A stretch of 45,899 nucleotides of DNA from an uncultured Acidimicrobiaceae bacterium (GCA_903919455.1 CAIXIJ010000027.1:1-45899), one strand, 5' to 3'. Positions 26,107-35,332 are shown, numbered from the stretch's first letter. Made by a program: numbers and translations. The notes: generated from the sequence alone by a model not told the origin.

Positions 26107-27150
26107 TCAGTCGATATCGATCGGCTCTTCGTCGGCTGCCGAGAAGGCCTCTTCCACGTCGCCACCAATGCCGGCCTGCACACGCACCTTCTCGGACACC
26201 TCGACCATGATCTCGGGGTTGGCCGAGAGGAAGTTCTTGGCGTTCTCGCGGCCCTGACCGAGCTGTTCACCGTCGTAGGTGAACCAGGCCCCCGACTTCT
26301 TGATGATGCCCATGTCGACCGCCATGTCGAGCAGCGAGCCCTCGCGGCTGATGCCCTTGCCATACATGATGTCGAACTCGGCCTGCCGGAAGGGCGGTGC
26401 CACCTTGTTCTTGACGACCTTCACTCGGGTGCGGTTACCCACGACCTCAGCGCCGTCCTTGATGCTCTCGATGCGGCGGATGTCGAGACGGACCGAGGAG
26501 TAGAACTTCAGCGCACGACCGCCGGGCGTGGTCTCCGGCGAACCGAACATGACGCCGATCTTCTCGCGCAGCTGGTTGATGAAGATCATGATGGTGTTGG
26601 TCTTGTTGAGGTTGGCGGTGAGCTTGCGCAACGCCTGGCTCATGAGACGAGCCTGCAGACCCACGTGCGTATCGCCCATCTCGCCTTCGATCTCGGCTCG
26701 GGGCGTGAGTGCCGCCACCGAGTCGATGACGACCACATCGAGCGCACCCGAACGCACCAGCATGTCGGCGATTTCGAGCGCCTGCTCACCGGTGTCGGGC
26801 TGGCTGATGAGCAACTGGTCGATGTCGACACCGATGGCTCGGGCGTACACGGGATCCATGGCGTGCTCGGCGTCGATGTAGGCGCATATGCCACCGTTGC
26901 GCTGAGCCTCTGCCACCACGTGCATGGCCAGCGTGGACTTGCCGGAGGACTCCGGACCGTAAATCTCCACGACGCGACCGCGGGGCAAACCGCCCACGCC
27001 GAGTGCCACGTCGAGGGCCAGGGCACCGGTCTGGATGGCCTCGATGGCCATCGAGCCCTTCTCGCCCATCCGCATGATGGACCCCTTGCCGAACTGCTTG
27101 TCGATGGACGCCAACGCGACGTCGAGTGCCTTCTCGCGATCGTTGCTCAC
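26107..27150 (-). CDS. recA: Recombinase RecA
   Basis: The product is 347 aa. Walker A is GPESSGKS (residues 65-72); other hallmarks are [45 protein letters not shown], the L2 region [18 protein letters not shown] and the acidic C-terminus ending EEPIDID. RecA drives strand exchange and activates LexA cleavage. Translation starts at GTG 27150 (CGGAG five bases upstream); the frame continues 57 codons upstream but through the promoter and LexA box. No intein is present. recX is not found downstream. Confidence 0.98.
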   Translation of the reverse strand: MSNDREKALDVALASIDKQFGKGSIMRMGEKGSMAIEAIQTGALALDVALGVGGLPRGRVVEIYGPESSGKSTLAMHVVAEAQRNGGICAYIDAEHAMDPVYARAIGVDIDQLLISQPDTGEQALEIADMLVRSGALDVVVIDSVAALTPRAEIEGEMGDTHVGLQARLMSQALRKLTANLNKTNTIMIFINQLREKIGVMFGSPETTPGGRALKFYSSVRLDIRRIESIKDGAEVVGNRTRVKVVKNKVAPPFRQAEFDIMYGKGISREGSLLDMAVDMGIIKKSGAWFTYDGEQLGQGRENAKNFLSANPEIMVEVSEKVRVQAGIGGDVEEAFSAADEEPIDID

Positions 27151-27288
27151 TGTTGCTCCGTTTCCTGCCTGTGATGGACATGGAGGCCGTTTGGCCTCGA
27201 TGTGGGTCACCGTACGGAAGGGGTGTGACAGGGTTTCCGAAGAGGTCCTGCGGTGCCCCGAACCGCCGGTGCGTGTTCGAACAACATC

Positions 27289-27317
27289 ACTGTAACTACG
27301 AACAGCCGTTCGATCAA
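27289..27317 (-). promoter_or_regulatory. recA promoter with LexA box in the spacer
   Basis: On the minus strand TTGATC (27317-27312), a 17-bp spacer and TACAGT (27294-27289). The perfect LexA box GAAC-N4-GTTC occupies 27300-27311, immediately after the -35, so LexA would block RNA polymerase directly. The resulting leader is about 130 nt and contains a 6-bp GAGGCC/GGCCTC hairpin with a GTTT loop at 27183-27198. Confidence 0.75.
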
Positions 27318-27353
27318 GCATTCCCGCATCGAACGCGACAGATCGCTCCCGGA

Positions 27354-27794
27354 CTAGTCGACCGCGGCGCCGGCAGCAGCACCCTCAGACCCAATCGCAG
27401 CACGGGCTTGCGCCAGTTCTCGCTCGTCCGGACGGTGCACCGCGAGGTCGAACGCCAACCACAGTGTGTTGGTGAACGGCAGGTAGATCAGCGGCAGGAT
27501 GATGGCCGCGCCGATCACCAACGCCATCAGGCCGGCAACGTTGTAGTCGGGCGCCGTCGCCACAAACGCGACGATCATGATGATGGCCAGGCTGCCGAAG
27601 GTGAGCACCACGTTCAGCGCGATGGGGCCGAGCTCGAAGCCGTGTTCGCGGTGCCACTGGATGCCGCAGGCGCGGCAACGGTCGTAGCGGCCAAACCACC
27701 GCTTGATGAACGAACGCCGGCTGCCGCAATGAGGGCACTTCAGCACCGCGGCCCGACGAAACATCGCGGCGACGGAGGGCGTCAACTGATCCAT
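27354..27794 (-). CDS. DUF983-family zinc-ribbon membrane protein
   Basis: The product is about 146 aa: an N-terminal zinc ribbon ([10 protein letters not shown], then CRACGIQW) followed by two membrane helices (about 65-85 and 92-112) and a charged C-terminus. This is the DUF983 layout; function unknown. Two nearby ATGs are possible (27803 and 27794). TATACC at 27809-27804 looks like a -10, which would place the transcript start next to 27794, favouring that codon in a leaderless mRNA. It is divergent from the next gene, 49 bp away. Confidence 0.75.
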   Translation of the reverse strand: MDQLTPSVAAMFRRAAVLKCPHCGSRRSFIKRWFGRYDRCRACGIQWHREHGFELGPIALNVVLTFGSLAIIMIVAFVATAPDYNVAGLMALVIGAAIILPLIYLPFTNTLWLAFDLAVHRPDERELAQARAAIGSEGAAAGAAVD

Positions 27795-27843
27795 ACCCCC
27801 CATGGTATAGAAGTCCACACACTTTCCCGCCAGACTGTCCGCC

Positions 27844-28677
27844 GTGCGACGAACTCTTGCTGGCCTCCTCTTCGGCCTCGCCTGCCTCTGCGCGAGCCTC
27901 ACGCTTGCCGGCTTCCTTCTGCAGCGCACCGCGTTCGACCCCGACTACTCAGCGGCGCACGCCGATGTCGTGCTGGCCGACCCCGAGATCAGGGCACACA
28001 TCATCGACGTGATCGCCTCCGACCTCGCCCAACAGGCAACGACGATGGCGCCAGGCGATCCAAACCTCACGCCACAGGCCCTCCACGATCGCGTCACTCT
28101 GGTTGCGGGCACCAAGCCGGGGGCCGACCTTCTGGCCGAAGTGGTGCACGACTCGCATGCCAAGCTCATCGGCGCGCAGACCGAGCCGGTGATGATCTCC
28201 ACACAGCAGTTGGTCGATGCCACACAGAACCAGGCGGTCGGCGTGGCCCAGCCGGTGAATATGGACGTACCCACGCTCGGCGTACTGAACATCGTTCGCA
28301 CCGCGCTGCGATGGCTGGTTCCACTCGCCGCCATCGCCACGCTGGCCCTCATCGTGATGGGCTTGGCGGCACACCCCGAGCGCTCCACGCTGTTCCGCAG
28401 CCTCGGCCTCGGCCTGCTGTTCCTCGCGTTGATGACCATCGTGCTCGGCTACCTGGTGCCGAAGTTCCTGGTTCCGGTGCTCAGCGACGATCCATGGGCA
28501 AACGCCCCAGCGCGCCTCGCCGACGACATGTTGCCGGTACTGATCGGCCTGGAGTTGCTGCTGGTGGGTGGCGCACTGGCGCTGCTGGCGGGCACGGGCA
28601 TGATGCGCCGTCGCCAGCGTTGGAGTACGCCGGTGAGCACGTATCGATATCAGGAAGAGCGTCGCTGGAGCGCTTGA
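27844..28677 (+). CDS. Uncharacterised membrane protein with four predicted helices
   Basis: The product is 277 aa, family not recognised. Helix 1 (residues about 5-27) is followed by an extracytoplasmic stretch of ~120 residues rich in Asp, Ala and Gln, then three helices (about 155-175, 188-210, 232-255) and a basic C-terminal tail (MRRRQRW). It starts at GTG 27844; no convincing ribosome-binding site precedes it. Nothing in it points to transport or catalysis. It is convergent with the aminotransferase gene ending at 28708. Confidence 0.75.
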   Translation: MRRTLAGLLFGLACLCASLTLAGFLLQRTAFDPDYSAAHADVVLADPEIRAHIIDVIASDLAQQATTMAPGDPNLTPQALHDRVTLVAGTKPGADLLAEVVHDSHAKLIGAQTEPVMISTQQLVDATQNQAVGVAQPVNMDVPTLGVLNIVRTALRWLVPLAAIATLALIVMGLAAHPERSTLFRSLGLGLLFLALMTIVLGYLVPKFLVPVLSDDPWANAPARLADDMLPVLIGLELLLVGGALALLAGTGMMRRRQRWSTPVSTYRYQEERRWSA

Positions 28678-28707
28678 GCCCACCTGGATGGGCGAGACCG
28701 GCGTCGC

Positions 28708-30081
28708 TCAGTGCATCAGTTCGTCGACGAAGTCCTGGAACACGTGGGCGTACTGGAACGCCTCGGCCTCGGTGTGCATCATCGAGATGAGCCACTGCTC
28801 GTCGAGCCCCGGCGGCAGCAGAATGCCGCGGTTGATGCCGTGGATCCATTGTGCGAACGCCAGATCGAAGTCGGTGGCCTTGTAGTCGCGGTAGTTGCGA
28901 ATGTGCTCGGGGGCCCAAGTGACACAGCCCTTTGCGCCAAACTGCACCGTGTGGGCCGGCAGACCGGCACGATCGATGGTGTCTTGGCACGACGACACCA
29001 GGCGGGCATTGAGTTCGTTCACCTTCTGATGCGCCTCAGGGGTGCACACTTCGGTAAGCACCGCACGAGCAGCCGCCATGCACAGCGGGTTGCCGTTGTA
29101 GGTACCGAGGTGCAGCACTCGACCGGAGGTGATCTGGTCCATGCATTCCTGCGTGCCACCGAAGGCACCCAGCGGCAGGCCGCCGCCGATGCTCTTGGCG
29201 AGGCACACAAGATCGGGCTGCACGCCCACGGCGCCGGTGCCGCCGCTCCAACCGGCAGTAATACCGGTCTTCACCTCGTCGAAAATCAGCATGGTGCCGT
29301 ACTTGCGGGTGATCTCGCGCACCTGCTGCAGGTAACCGGGCTGCGGCAGGCAGATGCCGATGTTCTCCATCACGGGTTCCACGATGAAGGCGGCCACGTC
29401 GCCCGTGGCGAGCGCCCGTTCGAGCGCCGCAGCGTCGTTGTAGGGAATCACCTTGGTCTCGGCGAGCACCCCGGGCGTGATGCCCGCCGTTGCCGGAATG
29501 GGCGTGGGGTTGTCTGCTGGGCCGGCCACGTCGAGCGACGGCTTCATCGAGATCATCACTTCGTCGTGGTGGCCGTGATAGCCGCCCTCGACCTTGACGA
29601 TCTTGTTCCGGCCCGTGATGCCGCGCGCCACGCGAATGGCGTCCATCGTGGCCTCAGTGCCGGAGTTGGTGAACCGCCACATGGGGAGGTTGTAGCGAGC
29701 AGCCAATAGCTCGGCGACTTCGGCGTTCATCTCGCAGGGAGTGACGAACAGCGTGCCGTAGTCCATCTGCAACTCAACCGCAGCACGCACCGCTGGGTGG
29801 CAGTGCCCGGTGAAGAGTGCGCCGTAGCCCATGTCGTAGTCGACGTAACGGTTGCCGTCCACGTCTTCCATCCAGCCGGCCTGCGCACGACGAACGACAA
29901 TCGGGTGAGGGTCGTACGCCTGGAAGCTCGAGGGCACACCGAGTGGCATCACCTTGCGAGCCCGGTCGGTTGCCTTCTGGGAACCCTTGGTGCGCTCGAT
30001 GTACGTGCGCAACTCTCGCTGGGTAATGGACTTTGCCCGTTCGGCAAGTTCACGCGTGGGAATGCTTTCCGTCGCGCTCAT
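28708..30081 (-). CDS. Class III PLP aminotransferase, glutamate-1-semialdehyde aminomutase-like
   Basis: The product is 457 aa. Hallmarks are VDYDMGYGALFTGHCHPAV, TNSGTEATMDAIRVARG, GYHGHHDE, FDEVKTGI and the PLP lysine in CLAKSIGGGLPLGAFGG. The fold is that of glutamate-1-semialdehyde 2,1-aminomutase (HemL), and automatic annotation would probably say so, but the N-terminal ~45 residues are extra, and GTYNGNPLCMAAA replaces the usual GTLSGNP. No hem genes are adjacent, so a different omega-amino acid substrate is possible. The ATG at 30081 has AAGGAG six bases upstream. Confidence 0.85.
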   Translation of the reverse strand: MSATESIPTRELAERAKSITQRELRTYIERTKGSQKATDRARKVMPLGVPSSFQAYDPHPIVVRRAQAGWMEDVDGNRYVDYDMGYGALFTGHCHPAVRAAVELQMDYGTLFVTPCEMNAEVAELLAARYNLPMWRFTNSGTEATMDAIRVARGITGRNKIVKVEGGYHGHHDEVMISMKPSLDVAGPADNPTPIPATAGITPGVLAETKVIPYNDAAALERALATGDVAAFIVEPVMENIGICLPQPGYLQQVREITRKYGTMLIFDEVKTGITAGWSGGTGAVGVQPDLVCLAKSIGGGLPLGAFGGTQECMDQITSGRVLHLGTYNGNPLCMAAARAVLTEVCTPEAHQKVNELNARLVSSCQDTIDRAGLPAHTVQFGAKGCVTWAPEHIRNYRDYKATDFDLAFAQWIHGINRGILLPPGLDEQWLISMMHTEAEAFQYAHVFQDFVDELMH

Positions 30082-30242
30082 CCTGATCTCCTTCGGATTT
30101 CGTTCCCCTGAGCCTAGCTCACCACGGAATCCGTTGTGAACGACAGCGGCAACAACCGCTACCGTACGTCGCTGACCTGCGAGGGGCACCCAAATGATCG
30201 GTGGAATTCTCTCCGAGGTCTGGCACACTACTTGCCCTACAT

Positions 30243-30319
30243 GGTGGCCGTAGCTCAGTTGGTAGAGCATCAGTTTGTGGTACTGAGGGTCGCGGGTTCG
30301 AAACCCGTCGGTCACCCCA
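30243..30319 (+). tRNA. tRNA-His (anticodon GTG)
   Basis: A full cloverleaf is visible: acceptor GTGGCCG/CGGTCAC, anticodon loop TTGTGGT with GTG in the stem TCAGT/ACTGA, and T arm around GGGTTCGAAACCC. The extra G at -1 (30243) opposite C73 is the identity element of tRNA-His. The CCA end is encoded (30317-30319). Confidence 0.96.
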
Positions 30320-30330
30320 AGGCAGCAGGT

Positions 30331-30351
30331 GGGGAGCACGAAGGTGCCCCC
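30331..30351 (+). terminator. Hairpin between tRNA-His and tRNA-Lys
   Basis: GGGG-A-GCAC pairs with GTGC-CCCC around a GAAG loop, with one bulged A. It could end the tRNA-His transcript or separate the two tRNAs. TACACT at 30352-30357, 11 bp before tRNA-Lys, could serve as a -10 for that gene, though no good -35 is seen. Confidence 0.4.
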
Positions 30352-30367
30352 TACACTGCTCGCCTCT

Positions 30368-30442
30368 GCGCCTCTAGCTCAACGGCAGAGCAACGGACTC
30401 TTAATCCGCAGGTTCTGGGTTCGAAACCCAGGGGGCGCACCA
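30368..30442 (+). tRNA. tRNA-Lys (anticodon CTT)
   Basis: Acceptor GCGCCTC/GGGGCGC, D arm TAGCTCAACGGCAGAGCA, anticodon loop CTCTTAA with CTT, T arm CTGGGTTCGAAACCCAG and an encoded CCA (30440-30442). The anticodon reads AAG lysine codons. Confidence 0.96.
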
Positions 30443-30446
30443 CGAG

Positions 30447-30467
30447 GGAGGGCTTCGGCCCTCCTTT
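30447..30467. terminator. UUCG-loop terminator after tRNA-Lys
   Basis: GGAGGGC-TTCG-GCCCTCC followed by TTT lies five bases after the tRNA-Lys 3' end. The convergent quinone oxidoreductase gene ends at 30481, so the hairpin may serve both directions. Confidence 0.8.
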
Positions 30468-30480
30468 CGTCGTTCCCGGG

Positions 30481-31455
30481 TCAGGGCACCAGCACCGTTT
30501 TGCCCACGACGCGGCGTTCCACCTGATCGGTGAGCGCCTCGGCCACGTCGGCCAATGGGTACGACCGCGGTTGCACCGGGTGCAATTCGCCCCGGCCCAC
30601 CGCAGCGATCACTTCGGCGAGCATCGAGGCGTTCTCCGCAGCGTGGGTGATGGTCCAGCCGCCCCAGTCGACACCGGTGACACGCCGGTTGCGCAGCAGC
30701 ACCTGGTTGGCAGGCAACTTGGGGATCTCACCCGAGGCGAAACCGATCACCAACAACTGGCCGTCGTCGCGCAGGCTGCGCAACCCGGCCTCGGCGAGGG
30801 CTCCGCCCACCGGGTCGTACACGTGGTGCACTCCCCCGCCGCTGAGCTCTTTCGCCCGCGCCTTCACGTCTTCTGACGACGTGTCGATGACGGCTTCGGC
30901 CCCGTTCGCCAGGGCAAGTTCACGCTTGGACTCCGAGGAAGCCGCGGCGATGACGCGCAGACCCATCGAGCGACCCACGTCGACGGCGGCCAGGCCCACG
31001 CCGCCACCGGCGCCGAGCACCAGCAGCCGCTCGCCCGCCTGTGCGCGAGCCCGCAGTCGCAGCGCGAACCATGCGGTGCAGTAGCTCTGCACGAACGTGG
31101 CGGCCTGCCCATCCGTGATGGCATCGGGGGTGTGCAGCACGCGGAACGCCGGCAGCACCACCTCACTGGCGAAGCCACCGCTGAGACCCGTAGTGGCGAA
31201 CACTCGGTCGCCGACGGCATGTGACGTGACGTCGGACGCCACTTCGCTGACCACACCGGCAATCTCGCCGCCCGGCACGAACGGCAACACCGGCTTGAGT
31301 TGGTAGAGGCCCTGCACGATGAGGCCATCGACGAAGTTCACGCCGCACGCACTCACTGCGATGCGCACCTGCCCGGCCGACAGCGGCACCGACGCGTGCT
31401 CCTCGAACACGAGTTGATCGATGGGACCGAACGAGTTGCACGACACGACCTGCAT
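30481..31455 (-). CDS. Zinc-free NADPH:quinone oxidoreductase of the MDR family
   Basis: The product is 324 aa. It has the medium-chain dehydrogenase layout: N-terminal GroES-like part (VNFVDGLIVQGLYQ, VPGGEIAGVV, GDRVF) and a Rossmann domain (LVLGAGGGVGLAAVDVG, then DPVGG). The catalytic zinc ligands of alcohol dehydrogenases are absent, which fits the quinone oxidoreductase / enoyl reductase branch using NADPH. The exact substrate cannot be told. ATG at 31455, 32 bp from the divergent acetyltransferase gene. Confidence 0.88.
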   Translation of the reverse strand: MQVVSCNSFGPIDQLVFEEHASVPLSAGQVRIAVSACGVNFVDGLIVQGLYQLKPVLPFVPGGEIAGVVSEVASDVTSHAVGDRVFATTGLSGGFASEVVLPAFRVLHTPDAITDGQAATFVQSYCTAWFALRLRARAQAGERLLVLGAGGGVGLAAVDVGRSMGLRVIAAASSESKRELALANGAEAVIDTSSEDVKARAKELSGGGVHHVYDPVGGALAEAGLRSLRDDGQLLVIGFASGEIPKLPANQVLLRNRRVTGVDWGGWTITHAAENASMLAEVIAAVGRGELHPVQPRSYPLADVAEALTDQVERRVVGKTVLVP

Positions 31456-31487
31456 AAGGGTTGACCGTAGTGCGAAGCTGAACGGCG

Positions 31488-32102
31488 ATGCGGCTCGAAC
31501 CTCTCACCCTCGTCGGCGCACATGTGCAGCTGGAACCACTCACCAGCGCGCACGCGACGGCCTTGGTCGATGCCGGTAATCGCGACCGCAGCACCTTCGG
31601 CTACACCCCGGTACCAGCCGATCTCGACGCCATGCACAGCTACATCGATGGCCTACTGGCCGATGCGCAACGCGACACCGCGATGCCGTTCGTGCAGCGG
31701 CGTGTCGACGGCGACGACGTGGTGGGCTGCACTCGCTACATGAACATCCACTGGTACCCGGGCCGCAGTACCCCTGCCGAGGTGGAGGTGGGGGGCACCT
31801 GGTTGGCCACCGACGCGCAGCGGTCTGCCATCAACACCGAAGCCAAGCTGCTGCTGCTGCGGCAGGCGTTCGAGGGGTGGGGCGTCTTCCGCGTCGCCAT
31901 CTGCACCGATGCCCGCAATGCACAGAGCAGAGCTGCCATCGAACGCGTCGGCGCAACGCTGGACGGCATTCTGCGCAGCCACCGACCGAACGCCGGTCAC
32001 CTCACCGAGCCAGGTCGCGCTCGCGACACTGCCGCCTATTCCATCATCGCCGCCGAGTGGCCGGCGGTGCGCTCCCGACTGGAGGAACGCCTTCATGGCT
32101 GA
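31488..32102 (+). CDS. GNAT-family N-acetyltransferase, RimJ/RimL-like
   Basis: The product is 204 aa. The start (MRLEPLTLVGAHVQLEPLT), VEVGGTWLATDAQRSAINTEAKLLLLRQAFE (acetyl-CoA site region) and DARNAQSRAAIERVGATLDGILRSHR (C-terminal beta bulge) are typical of RimJ/RimL-type acetyltransferases acting on protein N-termini or small amines. The substrate is unknown. Its end overlaps the next gene by 8 bp, so the pair is translationally coupled. Confidence 0.88.
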   Translation: MRLEPLTLVGAHVQLEPLTSAHATALVDAGNRDRSTFGYTPVPADLDAMHSYIDGLLADAQRDTAMPFVQRRVDGDDVVGCTRYMNIHWYPGRSTPAEVEVGGTWLATDAQRSAINTEAKLLLLRQAFEGWGVFRVAICTDARNAQSRAAIERVGATLDGILRSHRPNAGHLTEPGRARDTAAYSIIAAEWPAVRSRLEERLHG

Positions 32103-32847
32103 CGATCGCAAGGTGATGCTCGTCACCGGCGCGAGCCGAGGTATCGGTGCCGCCATCGCTCGCGCCGCGGCGCACGAGCAGTACGACGTGGTGCTGAACT
32201 ATGCGACCTCGAGCGATGCCGCCGAGGCACTCGCCGACGACATCCGCGACCTTGGCTGCCGGGCGTTGCCGGTGCAGGCCGATATGGGCAGCGAGGCCGA
32301 CGTGCTGCGGTTGTTCGCTGCAGTGGACCAGTGGTTCGGCCGAATCGACGTGCTGGTGAACAACGCCGGCATCGCTGGCAGCTACGGCACGGTCGACACC
32401 GTCGACGAGTCGATGCTTGCCCGGCTGTGGGCGGTGAACATCACCGGCCCGTTCCTGTGTGCTCGCGAAGCCGGTGCCCGGATGCGCACCGATCGAGGCG
32501 GCAACGGCGGCGCCATCGTGAACATCTCGTCCAAAGCGGCCGTCCTCGGTGGCAGCGGCGAATGGGTTCACTACGCAGCATCGAAGGGCGCCATCGACAC
32601 CATGACCGTGGGCCTCGCCAAGGAACTGGCTCCGTTCGGCGTGCGGGTGAACGGCGTGCGGCCAGGCCTTATCGAGAGCGACTTTCACGACGTGGCGCCC
32701 ACCGGCCGAGTGGCCCGACTGGTCCCCACCGTGCCGATGTTGCGCAGCGCCACCACCGACGAGGTGGCTGGCGCAGTGCTGTTCCTGGCGGGCCCAGCGG
32801 CGAGTTACGTGACCGGCACGTTCGTGGATGTGACCGGCGGCCGCTGA
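32095..32847 (+). CDS. Short-chain dehydrogenase/reductase (classical SDR)
   Basis: The product is 250 aa. The cofactor motif TGASRGIG is at residues 11-18, followed by VNNAGIAGSYG, the catalytic serine region NISSKAAVLG and YAASK, and the C-terminal GPAASYVTGTFVDVTGGR. This is a FabG/glucose-dehydrogenase-like oxidoreductase; the substrate is unknown. The ATG at 32095 lies within the end of the acetyltransferase gene, where GGAGG is found nine bases upstream. The 3' end overlaps the convergent MFS gene by 43 bp. Confidence 0.9.
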   Translation: MADDRKVMLVTGASRGIGAAIARAAAHEQYDVVLNYATSSDAAEALADDIRDLGCRALPVQADMGSEADVLRLFAAVDQWFGRIDVLVNNAGIAGSYGTVDTVDESMLARLWAVNITGPFLCAREAGARMRTDRGGNGGAIVNISSKAAVLGGSGEWVHYAASKGAIDTMTVGLAKELAPFGVRVNGVRPGLIESDFHDVAPTGRVARLVPTVPMLRSATTDEVAGAVLFLAGPAASYVTGTFVDVTGGR

Positions 32848-34013
32848 CCCGCCAGCACCGCTCGCCCGCCGATCAGCGCCACCAGCGCGGTCGCCACCGA
32901 CATCCCTACCATCACCGGCGGCAGCGACTCGGGCCCCACAGCGTCGAACAGCTGCCCCAGCACCCACGGCATCAGCAAACCGCCGACGCCCGAGGCGGCA
33001 ACCAGTGCCGAGGTGTTCTTGCCGCTCAGCGCAAGGTGCGCTTCGGCGAATGCCATCATCGAGGCGTACTGCGGTGCAATGGCCATCGCAAATACGAACG
33101 TGACCGCCCACAGCATCGGTCCGCCGTCGGGGAACAGTGCGAACAGCACCGAGGCAACGACCGCCACGCCCATGCTCCAGGCCACCATCAAGCCGGGCGA
33201 CAACACCCGCGCCATCCAGATGGCAGCAACTCGGCCGACGGTGAAACCGAACCAGAAGACCGTCACCACACCCGTCGCCGTCGCTGCGCCGCCGTATCCG
33301 ATTTGCTCGGTGTAGGTGTGAATCCATCCGGCGAACCCACCCTCCAACGCCACATAGGCGAAGAAGAACAGCGACAGCAGGAACACGTGCACGCTGCGGG
33401 CACCACCTGCATTGCTGGCTGCCACCGTGTCGAGTCGAGTGCGATGCGGCGCTGGGTGACGCAGCAGGATCGTTCCTGCCGTCACCGCGAGCATCGCCAC
33501 GGGCACTGCGACAGCCCACACCGAATCGGTGTAGTGCAGCGAACGGTTCACCAGCAATGGCGCCGACAGAGCCCCAATGGCGAAGCACAGGTGCAGCGCA
33601 TTCAGCAGCGACCCGGCCCCGTTTGGGCGGCTCCACATCACCAAGGTGTTGCCGCAGACGTCGCTCAGCCCGGCCGCCGCACCCATCAACATGAAGGCTG
33701 CCGTCAACAGCGGCAGCGTGGGCGCCAACGCCACCAGCACGATGGACAACCAACTGACGGTCATCGCAGCCGCCCACCAACGGTGACCATTGCCCCGATC
33801 GAGGAGTCGACCAGCAAGAGCGGAACCCACGATGTAGCCGGACGAACCACCCACGAAGATCGATGCGATGCCGCCGTCGTCGGTGCCCATCCGGTCGCGC
33901 AGGTGCGATAACGCCGGCCCGTTCAACGAGAGCACGACGCCGATCAACACGAAGCCGAGCAGGTAGCCGGGAATCGCCGATGTCGTGTTTCGATTTCTTT
34001 CCTGTGAACGCAT
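32805..34013 (-). CDS. MFS transporter (sugar-type, FucP/GlcP-like)
   Basis: The product is 402 aa with twelve predicted helices, a loop-2/3 motif GRLLDRGNGHRW and a central cytoplasmic loop after helix 6 (RHPAPHRTRLDT). NALHLCFAIGALSAPLL and AFAEAHLALSGKNTSA resemble the sugar-proton symporter branch of the superfamily. The substrate is not known and no sugar catabolism genes are adjacent. ATG at 34013. The overlap of its end with the SDR gene means transcripts from both strands collide here. Confidence 0.85.
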   Translation of the reverse strand: MRSQERNRNTTSAIPGYLLGFVLIGVVLSLNGPALSHLRDRMGTDDGGIASIFVGGSSGYIVGSALAGRLLDRGNGHRWWAAAMTVSWLSIVLVALAPTLPLLTAAFMLMGAAAGLSDVCGNTLVMWSRPNGAGSLLNALHLCFAIGALSAPLLVNRSLHYTDSVWAVAVPVAMLAVTAGTILLRHPAPHRTRLDTVAASNAGGARSVHVFLLSLFFFAYVALEGGFAGWIHTYTEQIGYGGAATATGVVTVFWFGFTVGRVAAIWMARVLSPGLMVAWSMGVAVVASVLFALFPDGGPMLWAVTFVFAMAIAPQYASMMAFAEAHLALSGKNTSALVAASGVGGLLMPWVLGQLFDAVGPESLPPVMVGMSVATALVALIGGRAVLAGQRPPVTSTNVPVT

Positions 34014-34061
34014 CGCGCGAGGTGCTGCCCTTCTTCGCCCCCAAGGCTAGGGTCTGCATCG

Positions 34062-34649
34062 ATGCAGGTGCTCGTTGTCTTCGCCCACCCGCGCGCCGAC
34101 AGTTTCAATCGGGCTATGGCGGATCGAGCGATCAAGGGGCTGCAGGACGCCGGACATACCGTGCACTTCCTCGACCTGTACGCACTCGGGTTCACCGGCG
34201 CGATGTCGTTCGAGGAACGCACCGCCTACCACTCCGACGACCCGATCCTCGACCCACTGGTCCGCGAGCACGCCGCGTTGGCGCAGGTGTGCGAGATGTT
34301 CGTGTTCATCTACCCCACCTGGTGGAGCGGGTTGCCCGCCATCCTCAAGGGATGGCTCGAGCGGGTCATGGTGCCCGGGGTGGGTTTCCGCTTCAACAGC
34401 AAGGGCAAGGTGCGACCCGGCCTTTCCCATGTGCGTCGCCTGGTCGGCATCAGCACCTACGGCTCACCGTGGCGCTACGTAAAGCCGGTGAACGACAACG
34501 GTCGGCGCACCATCATGCGCACCATCCGGATCAACACCGGTTGGTGGACCCGTCGCACATGGCTGGGTCTGTACGCCCTCGACACCACCACCCCCGAAGA
34601 GCGAGCCGACTTCCTGGACCGCGTGGAAGAAAAGATGCGATCGCTGTGA
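34062..34649 (+). CDS. NAD(P)H quinone oxidoreductase-like flavoprotein (flavodoxin_2), copy 1
   Basis: The product is 195 aa. It begins MQVLVVFAHPRADSFNRAM (phosphate-binding turn), then VFIYPTWWSGLPAILKGWLERV and the GISTYGSPWRYV FMN region, as in NQO1/MdaB/KefF-type FMN or FAD quinone reductases. TAGGGT at 34048-34053 lies eight bases before the ATG and could be the -10 of a near-leaderless transcript. It is followed immediately by a paralogue whose GTG overlaps its stop. Confidence 0.88.
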   Translation: MQVLVVFAHPRADSFNRAMADRAIKGLQDAGHTVHFLDLYALGFTGAMSFEERTAYHSDDPILDPLVREHAALAQVCEMFVFIYPTWWSGLPAILKGWLERVMVPGVGFRFNSKGKVRPGLSHVRRLVGISTYGSPWRYVKPVNDNGRRTIMRTIRINTGWWTRRTWLGLYALDTTTPEERADFLDRVEEKMRSL

Positions 34650-35236
34650 AGGTGCACGTCGTCTATTGCCATCCACAGCCCACGTCATTCACGGCAGCCG
34701 CTCGCGACCGCGTGATGGCAGGCCTCGCGGCCGGCGGCCATGAGGTGCGACTGCTCGACCTCTACGCCGACGGCTTCCGGCCGGAGATGTCGGAGTGGGA
34801 GAACGCACATCACCTCGACTCGTCGAGCAACAAGCCCGACATCATGCGCTACGCACAGGACCTGCAATGGTGCGACGTGCTGGTGCTGGTCTACCCCACC
34901 TGGTTCTCGGGTCAGCCGGCGATGCTGAAGGGGTGGTTCGACCGCATCTGGGTGCGCGACATCGCGTACCAACTACCCGAGGGCACCAACACCATCAAGC
35001 CGTCGCTGCACAACATCGGCCGGATCATGGTGGTCACCTCGCACGGCTCCCCCAAGTGGGTGAACGCCATTCAGGGCGAGGGCGGCAAGCGAACGGCATT
35101 CCGCGCGGTGCGCTTGGTATGCAGCCCGCGCACAACGACCACGTGGCTGGCGCTCTACGGCATCGACACCACGAGCGCCAACCGTCGGGCTCGGTTCCTC
35201 AAGAAGGTCGAGAGCTCGATGGCTCACCTCCGTTAG
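34646..35236 (+). CDS. NAD(P)H quinone oxidoreductase-like flavoprotein (flavodoxin_2), copy 2
   Basis: The product is 196 aa. The same signatures recur: VHVVYCHPQPTSFTAAARD, LVLVYPTWFSGQPAMLKGW and VVTSHGSPKWVN. Residue-for-residue similarity to copy 1 across the whole length marks a tandem duplication. Start GTG 34646 overlaps the stop of copy 1 (GTGA), so the two are made together and may pair as a heterodimer; the family is dimeric. A strong inverted repeat follows about 100 bp downstream. Confidence 0.88.
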   Translation: MKVHVVYCHPQPTSFTAAARDRVMAGLAAGGHEVRLLDLYADGFRPEMSEWENAHHLDSSSNKPDIMRYAQDLQWCDVLVLVYPTWFSGQPAMLKGWFDRIWVRDIAYQLPEGTNTIKPSLHNIGRIMVVTSHGSPKWVNAIQGEGGKRTAFRAVRLVCSPRTTTTWLALYGIDTTSANRRARFLKKVESSMAHLR

Positions 35237-35332
35237 ACCCTGTCGCCCGCGCACCGCCGCCCGACGCCACCGAAACGCACCGCACAGAGATCCATCGGTT
35301 TCTCAGCGGGATTCCTCCCACATCGCCTTCCC

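Noticed and set aside
30194-30253. Small open frame before tRNA-His
   Set aside because: It overlaps the tRNA 5' end and has no coding character.
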